From positions 22,022,017 to 22,086,016 of the forward strand of contig NC_088307.1 of NCBI RefSeq assembly GCF_032854445.1: a DNA stretch of 64,000 nucleotides. Reading direction: 5' to 3'. This stretch comes from Liolophura sinensis (taxonomy: Eukaryota > Mollusca > Polyplacophora > Chitonida > Chitonidae). A model generated the notes under the pieces. That model was given only the letters and a program-made list of their open reading frames with translations. It searched no databases and was not told where the DNA came from. Made by a program: the position numbers and the translations under genes. Each line of letters starts with the position of its first letter. The stretch's first letter is position 1. Positions 11,251-34,300 of the stretch are shown piece after piece.

Positions 11251-12061
11251 TTTTCTCATGTTGATGAAACCAGCGCATGGACCCCCATGTTGTCATGTAC
11301 TACACATGTAGTAACTAATTCCTGTTCTGTTTTCTGAAACACACAATTTTTGGACAATGACAAAGTATGTGGCTGCGAAAAAAAAATATCTAAGACAATG
11401 AACGACTGGCAGATGTACTTAGGATTTTCACAAAATTAAATTACTTTGTAGATTTGATAATCCTGCCAGTCAGAAGAACAAGTTCTCAACTGATTTGGAC
11501 ACTTAGTGTTAAGTTATCTGCCCTTGAAATCACAAACTTCAATGTTTATAAAATATGTATTCCAACTTTAATGATACAAATTGAGAGGGTCTATATATTT
11601 GCGGCGAGTCAGCACTGAAAAGCATGTCGTTGATGTAAAATGGAAAATATACAATATGGAAATCAAATCACTCTTGAGTTTGAAGTTGGTTCTTGCCTTT
11701 CTTGTGTGAAGGAATGAAGACACTGATGACAGATGATAAGTACATGTCAAATGTTATCTCTGTGGGTGTAACATGTGAATGTGCTGATGTGATAGTGCAT
11801 GGAGACATACACACTTTCTCTGCGACAGAAAATTTGAATCGATTCTATCTTCTGTCAGATTAGGCGTCTGGTTTTCTGATACGAGTGAAAAGTCAACGAA
11901 CACACAACATATCATGGCCATCAGACCCAATTTTTCATTGGTTGAATTGAAGTCTTCATTAATATTTATTGTACCCTTTTTTGAATGAAAGCAGGTGTCA
12001 AATTGTCAAGATTTACTATGGTGCATATGGTGTGCATAGATAACTGGTGAGATTTTTTGAG
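11251..12061 (+). other. EIF3G 3' UTR and flank
   Basis: No gene seen. It begins right after the EIF3G stop. An ATTAAA near 11437 is a possible, unproven polyadenylation signal. The stretch is AT-rich with no recognised repeat. Confidence 0.45.
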
Positions 12062-12376
12062 CATGGGCCTTGCTGTGGTGGCTAGAGGCAGTTGCCCTTC
12101 AACTAATAGGCCATGCTAGATGAGGGTTCAAACCCAGTCTTTGACAGTGAATTTGTTCTTTCCACCACTCACTGTTTTCAGGACACTCAAGTCACCATTC
12201 GCACTGTTTAACACCACTTGTCTTTCAACTATATGGTGTGCACATTTGCATGTCGCATCTCGGAAAGTTTTTCAGTAATTTGCTAATGGTGGATGATTTA
12301 GACTGGATACTCAGGTTTCCATTCCCAGTTATGACAGTTATCATACATGTGAAAAATTGTTGATTATGGCATTAAA
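12062..12376 (+). mobile_element. SINE family C
   Basis: tRNA-like head with a good B-box (GGGTTCAAACCCA) and a body that matches 13291-13650: GCATGTCGCATCTCGGAAAG, a CAGTAATTTGC block, GGTTTCCA and a GGCATTAAA end. It is distinct from family A in the head but shares the general layout. Confidence 0.65.
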
Positions 12377-12721
12377 GTGTGAGTGAGTACTTAGGGTTTA
12401 ATGTCGTTGCTTACAATTTTACAGTCATATGACGACTAAGGAGAGTGCATGTAATCTGCCTCCTTGTTGCAGGACAGATTTCCACTGCTATTTATCTACT
12501 GCTGCTTCACCAAGAGAACTTACCAAAGGCAAGTAAGTCGGCCCGACTGGGCCATTATACTGATATGAGTTAAGCAGTTGCTGCACTTCCCCTTAATGCT
12601 GAACGCCAAGCAAGGAAGCTACAATTTCCTCTTTTTATAGTCTTTGGTGTGACCCAAACTAGGATTGACCTTGGATCTACCATCCCCGAAGCAGACGCTC
12701 CAGCCCCCGGGGCCATCTAGT
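12377..12721 (-). mobile_element. SINE family B
   Basis: Minus-strand copy of the element best seen at 35298-35652. It has a GTGAGTGAGT tail, the CAGTCATATGACGAC block, CCTCCTTGTTGCAGGAC, CTTACCAAAGGCAAGTAAG and a tRNA-like head ending at GGGGCCATCTAG. A TGGCATTAAA direct repeat flanks it near 12367 and 12723. Confidence 0.82.
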
Positions 12722-12792
12722 GTGGCATTAAAAACAAATGAATAAATAAAGGTTCTATGAGAGCCTTAGTGTGAATGCCATACACATTAAGA

Positions 12793-12910
12793 TAATTTAT
12801 TTGAATGGTGTTTTACGCCATACATAAGAATATTTCGCTTATACGATGACTGCCAGCATTATGGTGAGAGTAAACCAGGCTTAGCCCAGGGAAACCCTCG
12901 AACATCCGCA
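12793..12910 (-). mobile_element. SINE family A, 3' fragment
   Basis: Minus-strand tail and 3' body: TTTATTTGAATGGTGTTTTA, AAGAATATTTCGCTTATACG, CAGCATTATGGTGAGAG. The head is absent. Confidence 0.8.
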
Positions 12911-13290
12911 GCAGAACAGAAATCTGTGCTGGACATGGCAAAGGTTGTTAGTTACATGCTGAAAGACAATGGTTTACTCAACAGCAGTGAGAAATCGGCA
13001 TGTGCTGCAGTTTTGGATTGGATTTAAAGGCCAACTTCATTGTGCAAAGTGCTTGCGGAATGAACTGCCGTGTTTTCAACGATGAAATGTTGAGGGAGGT
13101 AAGTATGAGAAATTCTTGAAAATAGACCTCAATTTAGACTTTAATTTAATTGATCTATGAGGCAAACTCTCTAACTGCTTGTCCTTTGCTGGTCATGCAG
13201 CCATATTACTGGTAAGAGTTTCTTAGCAGGAGTCATATGCTGCCCTTTGACAAACATGCAAGTAACCAAGCTGTCTTCACCAAAGGAGTG

Positions 13291-13650
13291 ACCAGTGGCT
13301 GAGTGGTTAAAGTTCTTACCTTTGAGTAGCTAGGACACAACAGTAGCACATTCAAAGTCTTGGACAGGGAGTCTGTGGATTTCCCATTCTCTTTTGTATT
13401 TGTGGAACTTTAATGTTCCGTTGATGATTGTTTGGCCAATTGACACCCCCAACCCCACCCCCCACCCCATTTCTTAACATGTGTTGAACACCATTTATCT
13501 TCCACTGATATCGTACTGTATGCATGTCACATGTGGGAAAGTTTGTCAGTAACTTGCCACAGCTTGGTGGTTTATGCTGGACACTCTGCTTTCCACCTGG
13601 CTGCCCTTGTGTAAGTGAAAAATTCTGCAGTGTGGTGTTAAATAGAGGTA
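13291..13650 (+). mobile_element. SINE family C
   Basis: Head with A-box-like TGGCTGAGTGGTTAAAG, then a body shared with 12062-12376 (GCATGTCACATGTGGGAAAG, CAGTAACTTGCC, ACTCTGCTTTCCACC) and an AATTCTGCAGTGTGGTGTTA end. Its 3' end seeds the tandem repeat that follows. Confidence 0.65.
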
Positions 13651-13888
13651 TTAAGTGATACAAAGCGGCCAAGGCTGGATTTGAACTCTTGATCTCACTG
13701 ATGAGTGTACACATATTAGCAGTGTGGTGTTAAATACAGGTAATAAGTGATACAAAGCAGCCAAGGCTGGATTTGATCTCACTGATGAGTGTACACATAT
13801 TAGCAGTGTGGTGTTAAATACAGGTAATAAGTGATACAAAGCAGCCAAGGCTGGATTTGATCTCACTGATGAGTGTACACATATTAGC
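13627..13888. repeat. 84-92 bp tandem repeat grown from a SINE 3' end
   Basis: Three copies start at 13627, 13719 and 13803 (GCAGTGTGGTGTTAAATA). The first spacing is 92 bp and the second 84 bp because of an 8-bp deletion. The unit covers the last bases of the family C SINE plus its flank. Confidence 0.9.
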
Positions 13889-16864
13889 CTGCATTTAGAA
13901 AAAAATTCTCAACGAAAAGACAAACACTATGGACAATATATATGTACATAACAAAATGTATTTCTGACCAGTTTCCAGAGACATAACATACGTACTTGTG
14001 CAGCTTAACACTCCAGGGGATGAGCAAAGACTGACAAAACATTCGGTAGAATAAATAACAAACAATGCCCCCTTACTGCTATAGTCTACACACAGTATTC
14101 AAGAAAGGGGGATAACTCTATTCTACATAACGCAATCGATGATGAAATGAGAACAGCACCATACAAAATGCAGAAAGGGCTTTCGACTTCAATCTATGAA
14201 AAGTTTCCCTCACAAGGCAGCTTACTCCATAACTCATTACACCTCGAAGAGAAAATTAACCGAGATGTCTTATTACTGGCTTGACAAAACACATGCACAG
14301 TGAGAGACACACTGTTCACCATCACCCATGAATGTAGAACACACAGCGCCCAAAATCACTTCAATTCTCGACCTCAATAAAAAATGATCAACAGTTTCTT
14401 TGTAAACATTGACTAACGTAACATAACATTTGTAAGCTGTGACAAATAGCATATCTGAAAAATCTTTTTCGCAAAATATAACCTGCCAGATTATTACTGT
14501 AACACAACACTTTGCAGAGGTTTGATCTTTCATTTAGTGAAACAGGAAAACACTTCATTCAAAAAAAAACAAACAACTAAGACAATAACATGTTCATCTT
14601 CTTTTGAAAAATATATGCCTGTAGACATTTGTGTACTAACAGTCATGATATGCACCAAATGTGAAAGAAGCTGAATATTTTCTACAGCAAGTTTATTCGG
14701 CACGATTGACCACACATTTTACAGGTGTATACTTGTGCACTATGTCTTAAACATGCTTGCACATTTGTAAAAAAATTTTTCCTGCCATAGTATAATAAAA
14801 CCGAACCCGAATACACATTTATCACGTATAAAGCGTAATTAAATTCATACAGGTCGTTTCCTTGATCAGCTACTGTAAGAACACCTCTTTTTACAAATGA
14901 AACTTTTTACATCGTTGAAATACTGCCAATTTTTAAACTCAATAAAGAGATCTAAAATTTCAAATTCATGCTTATTTTCCGGACCCCGTTGAGTTCATGA
15001 GAAAATCTCAAATCTGAAAAACCTCAAGCTGTGAGACAGTCATAATATTACTAAGTGGTCACACAAGTCAATCCTTACTTGAGAAAGTGAATGACAGACT
15101 TCAGAAACAAAGGATAAAAACCAGCAACCCCTCCCCCCCCCCCCCAAATTAAATATTGTAGAGCAAACATTATACAATTGTGGCGTCATCTCGATTACTA
15201 ATACATGCAATTCATGTCAGAAGATGTAGAACTATACAAGTACACCTGACTGTACAAACGATACACCGTAACATCTATTTACAGCCTCTATACTCAAAAT
15301 CATGACTTCTTGAGCCAATAAAAATGAGTTCCATATGTATAGTATTGTCTCTGGGTTATGACCTTGCAACGAACTTAACAGAGCCGAGCGTCTCTCCAAC
15401 ATAGCAGGGCTATTTATCTATCTGATATCATGGCAGCTTATGTACTTGTAATTTTTGAGGACAGACCTTAGTTTGCTGTAGAAGGGAGATCGCATTCTAC
15501 AAATGTAACAAAGGGAAGCCACTCTGCTGTTGTAACATCACAATTCCAACATCCTGCATTACGCTAATTTGCTTTCACTGATAGACTTAACCCAAGCTGT
15601 CGCCATCAGATCTCACAGATGCCACAAGACAAATGTCTCTAAGTACATGACTGTTCAACCACTCAGGCAGATATTTCACCAACTAATCACATTTCTGGAC
15701 ACGTAGGAGTTGTAATACAGAAGGGAAGGGTGATTAGTCGAGGAAAAATCACTTTAAATTATGTAATTTACAGTGCACCAGTAGCAGGTTATTCAACCTA
15801 TCTTAACACCCAATACGAACTTTAAGCCAAGTCTTCCATTTTCTACTTGTATACATTGAAAACTCTTACATGTACATTTTGTATATTGTGTGTGTACTGT
15901 AAATACTAAAAATGGGCCCTAAATGCAGTGTCTTATTGTCAAATGTATTTAAAGTAGCATTTTAGAAAAGATCAGGAAGATAGTTCAAAGATTTAATCGT
16001 CTAATGTAAATATGGCCTGATGCCAGTGATAATAATCATACAGCTTCACTATGTGCAACTCGCGAGGAAATGACAAGCGCACCATGTAAAACTGCATTAC
16101 ACTACATAATGATCAAGTAGGCAGAACTGGATATATGTAACACGCAGAAACGAAACACACCACTGGAAACAGTACATTCACAGGAGTTTGTTTTATTATT
16201 AATACCACTGGAGTTTTGGTGGAGGGCATCTGATAAGCTTTGAAATGCTACATGTACATGATCCACATGTAAATATTAAAATCTGCAGTATAATTTTTCC
16301 ACACTTGCACACACACACATACAGTTTTTGACAAGTCCTTTATTTTTAACAGCAACTGAGTGATTTTATTTCACGGTACAAGTCGTTCACTTCACGAATG
16401 AATAAGAGATGCGCTTGATTGTTGTATAACTTAGATTACTTCTCATGTCACAAAGCCTCCCATTACTGACAAAAAAACATTCTACCCTAAATGCCAATTG
16501 CAAGAAATGAAACAAAATTACTAGATCCTTACACATAAACAATTTTTGTTTATGAAATAAAAATATGAAAATTTTCGAAATGACCTAACTGATGTTTGCC
16601 TGGGTTACAAGCCATGTCAATGTGATGCACCCCCACAGCTAAAATAGACTTTCATGTTACCTTGGCAACCACCCTTGTCAAGACATCCCTCCCAATGGCA
16701 TGCTGGAATGGACAGGTCTATTGTATTGATGTGGGGAGGACAGGTGGGGGTGATTATGACAAAAAGTACAATTTTGCCTATACATCCCAAGCTAAACAAA
16801 TGTTGATTGTAATGAGAGGTGTGGTGGGCATGCGGAGCGCCACCTATGATTTCAGCGGACGACC
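13889..16864 (-). other. 3' region of SURF4, no other gene seen
   Basis: About 3 kb without a recognisable gene. Minus-strand AATAAA motifs occur near 16345 and 16196, about 520 and 670 bp past the SURF4 stop, and may mark its 3' end. A C-tract lies at about 15127-15147. A longer 3' UTR cannot be excluded. Confidence 0.4.
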
Positions 16865-26002
<9,138 letters not shown>

Positions 26003-26381
26003 TTTGGCTGTCTTCTGTCAGACAGTTGTGTCCACGTACCCCATACAGTTAAAACGGAAGCAGCAAGTCCACTGCAGGGATGTGCCACTTGTCGGGCGCA
26101 CTCCTGTTTTGTGAAACTCTCTGACAATAATATCGTTATTCTGCGCATGAAATGCATGAAATTAATTCTCAGAATAAAAAAAATCACTTCTCTGAGGCAA
26201 GACGATTGCCACCGCTTGTCTTACGGTAAAGAATGACAATCTCTAAAAATATTTTTTTCATTTTTACAGGGGAGTAAGGAAGATGAGCAGGACAGCTGCC
26301 ACGTCCCAACAATTCCTCTCGTGTATGGTTTCGGTAATCATCGAGATCTCCCGGCAACTCACTTCCGGCATCACTTCAAAG
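26003..26381. promoter_or_regulatory. Bidirectional promoter, SURF4 / TADA1
   Basis: The divergent start codons at 26002 (minus) and 26382 (plus) are 379 bp apart. CACTTCCGGCA, an ETS/GABP-like site, lies at about 26360-26370. AAAGATGGCGGC at 26378-26389 is a near-perfect YY1-type motif that includes the TADA1 start codon. This combination is typical of TATA-less housekeeping promoters. The promoter role is inferred. Confidence 0.65.
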
Positions 26382-26724
26382 ATGGCGGCATCCTGTGATC
26401 TCAACGTTGCCAAAAGAAATTTGAGCGATGCCTTGGGGGACAGCATGAAAATGTAAGGAACTTATCTTTTCTGTCTATCGCTATGCTTATGTTGACACTG
26501 GGATCCGAAATTTAGCGAAAGCATAGTCGTTGCTCTCGGTTTCATAGATTTGTGTGCAACAACAACGTAACAATAACATTACCTTGTCACTAGACATTTT
26601 GACAGTTCTGAAATTTTATGGATTTGAAGACTGGCTTTAACGTTGGTATGTGTGCAGAGTTTGACAAGAGTAAATTGGAAAAGTAAAGGTCATTTCAGCT
26701 TACTTGAAAGTCCCTTTATGTTTA

Positions 26725-26775
<51 letters not shown>

Positions 26776-29700
26776 CATTCCTTTTGTAGTGGGTTACACA
26801 TTGCTGTTTTTGATTTCAGATATCTGGGCAATCTAAAAGCATGGTTTAAACAGAAGGTAATATGATTTATGGTCCATTAGTTAATGTTTCCTATATTTGA
26901 GCCTGACCAAAGAAGTGACAAGAAACCATTTGTTGAACCTTTGTTTTTTGAGGGGTTATTTTTAGGATGAGGGGGGAGGGAAGGGGATAGGTGTATTTTT
27001 TCTAGCTAACATGACAGAACATAGGATAAAACTGGTTGTTTAAAATTAACTGAAATGCAGAAAAATGACCAGGTTGCTAACCACTTTGAAATATTACATT
27101 TGATATAATTTATCATGTACTGAATGATAATTTACAAATATTTTTTGGTGTTGATAAAACAGGAATCTCAGACTACCTCTTGTGTACTTACATCTGTTTT
27201 AGGAATCCATGTTTGACCACATTTCTTTCACTCTGATTTATGTAAACTTACGTAAAGATGTGTGATATTTCTATGATGGTATGTCATGTATGTGCCGTGG
27301 TATTTTTTTGTATTGTTGGTTTTTCCTTTAGCCAACATGAACACATTTGTGCAACAAACTATGAAAAAATATATATATTGTATTTATATTTTATTGTTTT
27401 AGATGACCAAAGAGGAGTTTGACCTGGAATCCCGACGACTGTTAAAAGAGGAGTTTGGTAAGTAAAGGTGTGAAAAAAAGTATTCAGAAACAACTGGATA
27501 AAGTATAACCTCAATTTGTTTGGGGTGTCAGCTGCTTTTCTTGGGACAAAACAAGACTGAACACATTTGTTTTAAAAAATGAGAGATATTTAGCACATGA
27601 TGAACAGATTGTGTGTATAGTGGACTACTCCAGTTTCCTTTACGCACAAAACTGTAGGTCATAATTATTATAAATTTTTTGTAAAAGACGCTGTTTAGGT
27701 TATAGCTCCATTTACTACAAAAGATACGAAAAACAGATTTGCAGAAAGGTGTTTTAAATCAAATTCTTATCACATAAATATTTATCGTAATATGCAATTA
27801 CATGTAAATGGCTTCACTGTGTTCTTCTAAAGATTAGGAAATCTTAGCGGTAAGTTTGTGTATATTGCCCATTGTATGCCCTTACATGCCAAGGGCCTCT
27901 GCCCAGCTTATGACGCCTCTAACAATAAACACCCAGTGGGCAATACACAAACTTACCTCAAAGATGGCTGCCATTGCAAGCCCTCTATAGGGCCACATGG
28001 AATAACCTCCCTCACTCTCCTGTGGCGAAGGTGTGTTTTTAGAAGTAAACTGTGGTTAGGTGGAACATCAGAAAATGAGTAATGGCAAGTTTTGGAGTTA
28101 AAGCGGCATTAAGTATTCGAAGACATAGCTTTAGGACAGATTTTAATTTTATTTGGAACACTCTGGATAAAGGTTATTTAATTTTGAAATTCCATTAATG
28201 GAAATTTTAAAATCCTGGCCCTAGTTAAATATAAGAGCAAACTCTTAATTGAAAAACATCAACTGCATTTAAGATCTCTCGGCATTTCTGTGGCCTCCAA
28301 AGTTTTTCTTACATTCTGTTTCCTAGAAAATAGTTGTCACTGTCGTGACATAACCAACATACTGCATGCTATAATAGCCAAGGTCCCACTTTCACACCTC
28401 AGAAACTAATCTCTCGTTACGTCATAGTTGATGTCGTCTTGTGTCATAACACAGCATCTAATAAACATTTACGGTAAATGTTTTAAAGGTGGTTTATTAA
28501 GCTCTGATTTACGCATACATGTAAAGCACAATAATAATTGGGGGGGGGGGGAATGGGAGTCCATGTTCCAGTGATGATGTTTGATGCCTTATGTACGTAG
28601 TAATAATTTTAAATGACACATCATATGGGCTGTAATGGACTGTTAAAGTTAATCCATTTCTCCGTCTAATGTGTGTTGAACCCCACTTGTCCTTTTTACA
28701 TATATATATATATGTCACAAAGCAGATAGGTTCATAGGTACCCTAATTCTTCTAAAATTTGGGGCAGATACTAGTTATGTTGAAAGTAGAATATTACATT
28801 TCTTTACCAGCCCTTTGGAAAAGTAAAGAAATGATATAGTGCTCATCAGAAGGTCTAACCATGTGAAGAAAAAGAAACTCAATATTCCTGTTAGAATTAC
28901 ATATACATTGGGTAAAATGAGCAGAGCAGGTGTCCCAGATTTTAGAAGAAATTTTAGGAGTATATTTTGTACAGATTATATACACTACATGTTATGTATG
29001 ATGCATTTTTTTTTTTTTTTAGCTCATTTACATAATGATTTCCTGTTGGCAATCTTCACAAAGTGTGGGAGTCTTAGCTCTTCAATGGGTAAGTTTGTGC
29101 ACAGTTCGAAATTTCTGTAATTTATGTTATGAAATCAAGTTCAGATGAACATGTCAAACTCACTGTGGTATAGAGGGCAGTACATGTATCAGATCCCTTA
29201 ATCGGTGATGAAATATTTTATTATTTATTTCTGTGATCCCGTGATTGGCCATGTAAGAGTAAAATAGTTTACTGTCATGCAGGCCTCAGTGTTCCTGTAT
29301 TATTCAGATCCTCCTATATTATTCAGATGTTCCTATATTATTCAGATCATCCTATATTATTCAGATCCTCCTGTATTATTCAGATCCTCCTATATTATTC
29401 AGATCCTCCTGTATTATTCAGATCCTCCTGTATTATTCAGATCCTCCTGTATTATTCAGATCCTCCTATATTATTCAGATCCTCCTGTATTATTCAGATC
29501 CTCCTATATTATTCAGATCCTCCTATATTATTCAGATCCTCCTATATTATTCAGATCCTCCTGTATTATTCAGATGTTCCTGTATTATTCAGATCCTCCT
29601 ATATTATTCAGATCCTCCTGTATTATTCAGATCCTCCTGTATTATTCAGATGTTCCTATACTTCCTATATTTCCTGAATACTTCCTATATTTCCTGAACA

Positions 29701-31289
29701 CTTCCTTTATTTCCTGAACACTTCCTTTATTTCCAATATTTTTTAAATAAATAATATATCATCCATTTGTCACAGAATTATATCTGGACTATTCTATCTT
29801 TTTGGGAAAGAATTACTGTATTTATCCTATATTTTAAAAAAAAAATCTCCTGTACAGTATTTTATCCTATATATCTTCTGAAAGGTGCTCTGCGAGCTGT
29901 AATTGTGATGGTGGTAAGTGCATGATGCGTTTGTCGATAAATTTACGTAAAAAAAATTTATACAACCGTTATCATTGTAGGCAAGAAATAAGTTTATTAT
30001 CTAATCTCTTCTTATAGCACCAAAGGATATCACAAACTCACCGCAGTATTTGTCCGCCGGAAAGTGTCCAAAGAGAAAAGATCTAAAGAGCAGAAGAAAA
30101 GAACCCTCGTCCAGATCCAGTTTTCCTGTGAGTAAACTGTAACAATCTTTGATGTGATTAGATCAGTCACCCAGTTTAATACCCCTTCTAAAGTGCAAGT
30201 TTTTTTTGTTTTAAAAAAGAAAAAAAATATTTAGTTTTCTGTTGTTGTAGTTGATGTCAGTAGTGGGTCGGAATTAACAAAAAAATGTCTCTAACCAGTG
30301 TCCTTTGACATCTACTGGGCCTCTTTGATGTTAGCTGGTTCTTCATTTAAATAAATTTATTTAATTATTTGATAGGTGTTTTAGGCCATACTCAAGAATA
30401 TTTGACTTGCACGACGGCGGGAGGGAACCGGGCAGAGCCCAGGGGAAACCCACAACCATCCACAGGTTCATTTAAATAAAGGAAAACATGATCAAACTGT
30501 TCCATGATTTATTTTTACCAGATGTATTTCATTTACTTTTACATTTAAAAGTTTACTTTTTCCAAAATTCACATTTTACTTCATTTTGATTAATTCATCC
30601 ACATTAAACTTAAAAGAGCCAGTTAAAATGTCTTGGGTGAAGTTTGGTTCATTTCTTATCAGAAAAACTTCAGTCAAACTTCTTGGCATCAAAAATATTA
30701 TTTTAGGGCTTCTTCAAATAATGCAGTTTTACATGCAATAATTGTATAGCACCTGCATGTAGTAGGAGCTGTATAAATGTAGGTAGGGTCACTTATTTCT
30801 GTATTAAATAAATCACAAGCCAGTTGAACCAGTATTTTGTTTAACTATACTGACCCTGCCAAAATCCACTGCACTTGGAACGGTATTTATTTTAGGCCTT
30901 GAGCAATATCAGCTGTCTTCAAACAGGCCATCATTAAAAATTCTTTTTCGTCAGGTAACACAATCCTGTCAGAAAAATAGGGTTGGGAAATTTGTATGTT
31001 TATTCTGGTTAATGAAAGAAATAGGGTTTTTGAAGAAATTAACATTGAGACAAAAATAAAAAATAAAAATTCAATCAAAGCTCAATAAAAATTGTCCTTT
31101 TTTTGGAGGGTAGGGCAGGTGAACTTTTGCCCTGCCACAAGAAGAATGCATATGTATACACACCGAATGATTCCTCATCGTTATATGACTGAAGAATTGA
31201 TAAGTAAAATGTAAAACACCAAGCATGCATACATGCATACATACATACATACATACATACATACATACATACATACATACATACACACA

Positions 31290-31361
<72 letters not shown>

Positions 31362-34300
31362 TACATACACACACACACACATACATACATACATACATAC
31401 ATACATACACACATACATACATACATACATACATACATACATACATACATACATACATACCTGGATCATGGCATCAAATCAGTACGAGGTAAAACTGACT
31501 TCCTTACCTTGTAGCAGCGTTTTGCCCCAGTCAATCCACTGTTGTATGCTCCACCTGCTCTGACCAGGGATGAAGAAACATCTCTAGGTAAGATCTCTAG
31601 GTTTGTTTGTTTTTTTCTTTAATTGTATTAAAAGGAAAGAAAACTCTCCAATCACTTATATTGGAAATAAAAGTCCCATGCCTATAGTCCCTATAGGAAC
31701 AAATTGTATTTTGTAACAGGGTGATATATAAGCCTTATCTACCTCCGGGCTGGAGGGATATTTCCTTTAGTCTAGTGGTAGAAGCCTGTATGCATAACCA
31801 GAGGTCACAGGTTCAAATCTCTAGCTGGTAAGCCCTGTCACAATTCATTTATTTTTTTTGTGCATGTGTTTTCTGTTAAGAGACTACATGGCTCCAAATA
31901 TAGAAAGAAAGCTTTACACCTCTTGGAGTAGCCATACATGGGTATGTCATTTCTACAGGTTTTGTAGACCTGTAGCCATTGGGAAGGTAGAATTGTGTGA
32001 AAATACCCTTACCTCACTGACACAAGAATTAATCCCACCTTTTAATAATCCCCCCTTGTAACAGATATCAGGGCCCAGTTGTTGAATGTGTATTGGCTAA
32101 TGCTCTTTTTAAGTCATATTCTGTATATTTATAATTTTGGGGAAATTTATACAGTATAACAGCAGCAGACTTTGTTCATATTTAATATACAATTAAGTAA
32201 TTATTTTAGGGCAAAGTGCAAAATTGAAAGTTAAATCTGATATTTTGTCTCAAGACAGCCAGGCTCTGACAATAGGCATAGAGAGCAAGGTGAATACAGA
32301 AAGCATTGAAAGTTACAAAGTATTACCTCCAGGCACTGAAGAGCTCAGAGTCGGGGATTCAAGTATTGTATATTTACCGTGTTTATTGTATCATTGGTCA
32401 CTTAAAACAATTCGTAAACATCATTCGAGACTAAGAAGACTGGTTTTTCCAAGCAGCCTGACATGAAAGTCAAATAAATGAATTCATGCATTGTGTTTCT
32501 GCCTACCAGGATTTTGCTCTAGGGAGTTGACCCTGCCTGATGCCTCACTAATTCATGGCCGCATGTTTGTGAACGCTTGGGAGAGTGAGCTGGAAGGTGT
32601 CACAGACGACAGTGTCAAGATGGTCATGTTAGCAGTAGAGGTAAAAACCCAGTCAATCAGCCACCAGAGTATTCATAACCAGATCCGTCTGACAGATCAC
32701 TTGCCTCCCAGCAACATTGAGGAAACATTGAGGGCCCCGTGCAGGTGGAAATCTATACGATACCTGTGTGAAAGTTTGTCAGTTGATTACCAGAGGCCGG
32801 TGGCTTACTCCGCAACTACATGTACAAGTACTATATTTGACTTAACCTGCAGATGGTCGAGGGTTTCCCCCAGGCTGTGCCCGGTTTCCACCCACCATAA
32901 TGATGGCCGCCATTGTATAAGTGAAATATTCTTGAGTACAAAAAAAATAAAATAAATATATTTGACCTAAACATTGGTCCATGACAATAAAAGTTATTTA
33001 TCTTGCCCAATTCTCAGAAAAGTATTTTAAGGTTTGTTTGAAACGGCGATATGCTTGTAGATCATTGAATGAACACAGGCAGGACGAGTTCCATTTCTTC
33101 ATGGTGCCAAATCTCAGTCATGTTTCCTCCACGCAAAAATAGAACGAGTCCTCATCAGCACATTATGTATTCAATAACATATTTATTATGCACCACATTT
33201 AAATCAACTCAACTAGGGAGCATACTTTAGTCCATGAAAATTTAAGATTTGATACAAACGTAGCTAATAGTGATGTGCAGTATGAAAAATATGCAGGGCG
33301 ATCACTCAGTGTGAAAAGATAGGCAAAAGTGGAAGGCGTATAATAGTATTAGCTGAAATGTAAGTTTCAGCACCAAAGTAACAGTGTGTAACTTTTGTTG
33401 GCCTCGAAACATAAACTTTTTGGAGGAGCTTTTTAAGATACATGTATATATATAAAAAAAAATTTTCTCCTTGCCAACTAGATCACTGTTAAAGGTGCTT
33501 TGCTAAGATCTACAACTTCAGAGAAAAATCTGTTGAACAATTATTTCTAACAGACTGTTCTTTCCTCCGCTCTTTGCCGACGTTACTCAGGCTAGAGCTT
33601 GAAACATAGATAAAAGACTTTGAGCATAGAGTGAAAAAAGAGCATTGACAATGGAATGAAAGTTGGTAAATGGTCGCACGTGAATGGCCAAATCTGGCCA
33701 CTTGTCAGTTTGCTTAGTCATGGTTTTATTTTGATCGTTCATGTAAATGCTTAAAAAGTAGGACCGTATTCACTCTTAACACAACGGCAGAATTAGGCGA
33801 ATAAGAGTGCAATGATATTAAGTGTAATCCCACGAAAATTTACATGAGATTACGAAGATTTCACACATACATGAGAAGGTCTGCGGTTGGTCGGGAGTTT
33901 CCCTTATTCTCTTCCCATTTGTGAAATATTCTTGAGTATGTTGTAAAACACCAAATAAATCAATAAATTAACAAATACTCTTCTCATTTTCCAGATGGAA
34001 AAGTTTGTTAGTACAATTTATGTTAAACATTCTCCCTTATGTATTTTGGTTGACTTGTTGGTAACATTACATTTGGTGTCGTCTTGCATGAAGTTTTCTG
34101 GAAATCACTATGACATACATCTTTGTCACATCTTTGTGAAAAAGTTTATCAGTGTAACTTTCCAAAGGTTGATGGTTTACTTCAGGAACTCTGATGATAT
34201 ACTGTACAGGACAATGTCGATGTAAGAGTGACAAATTCTTGAGAATTTTGTTAAAAAACAAAAAAAAAAAAAGAATTACCACAAACCCATCAACCAGTCT

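Noticed and set aside
13352-13866. 120- and 71-codon minus-strand frames
   Set aside because: They fall inside a family C SINE and the tandem repeat derived from it.
29277-29717. 146- and 116-codon frames of YYSDPP/LFRSS repeats
   Set aside because: They are translations of a 19-bp intronic array inside TADA1 intron 4.
31071-31563. Open frames of Tyr/Val/Cys/Met or His/Thr/Ile repeats
   Set aside because: They are translations of a CATA/CA microsatellite.
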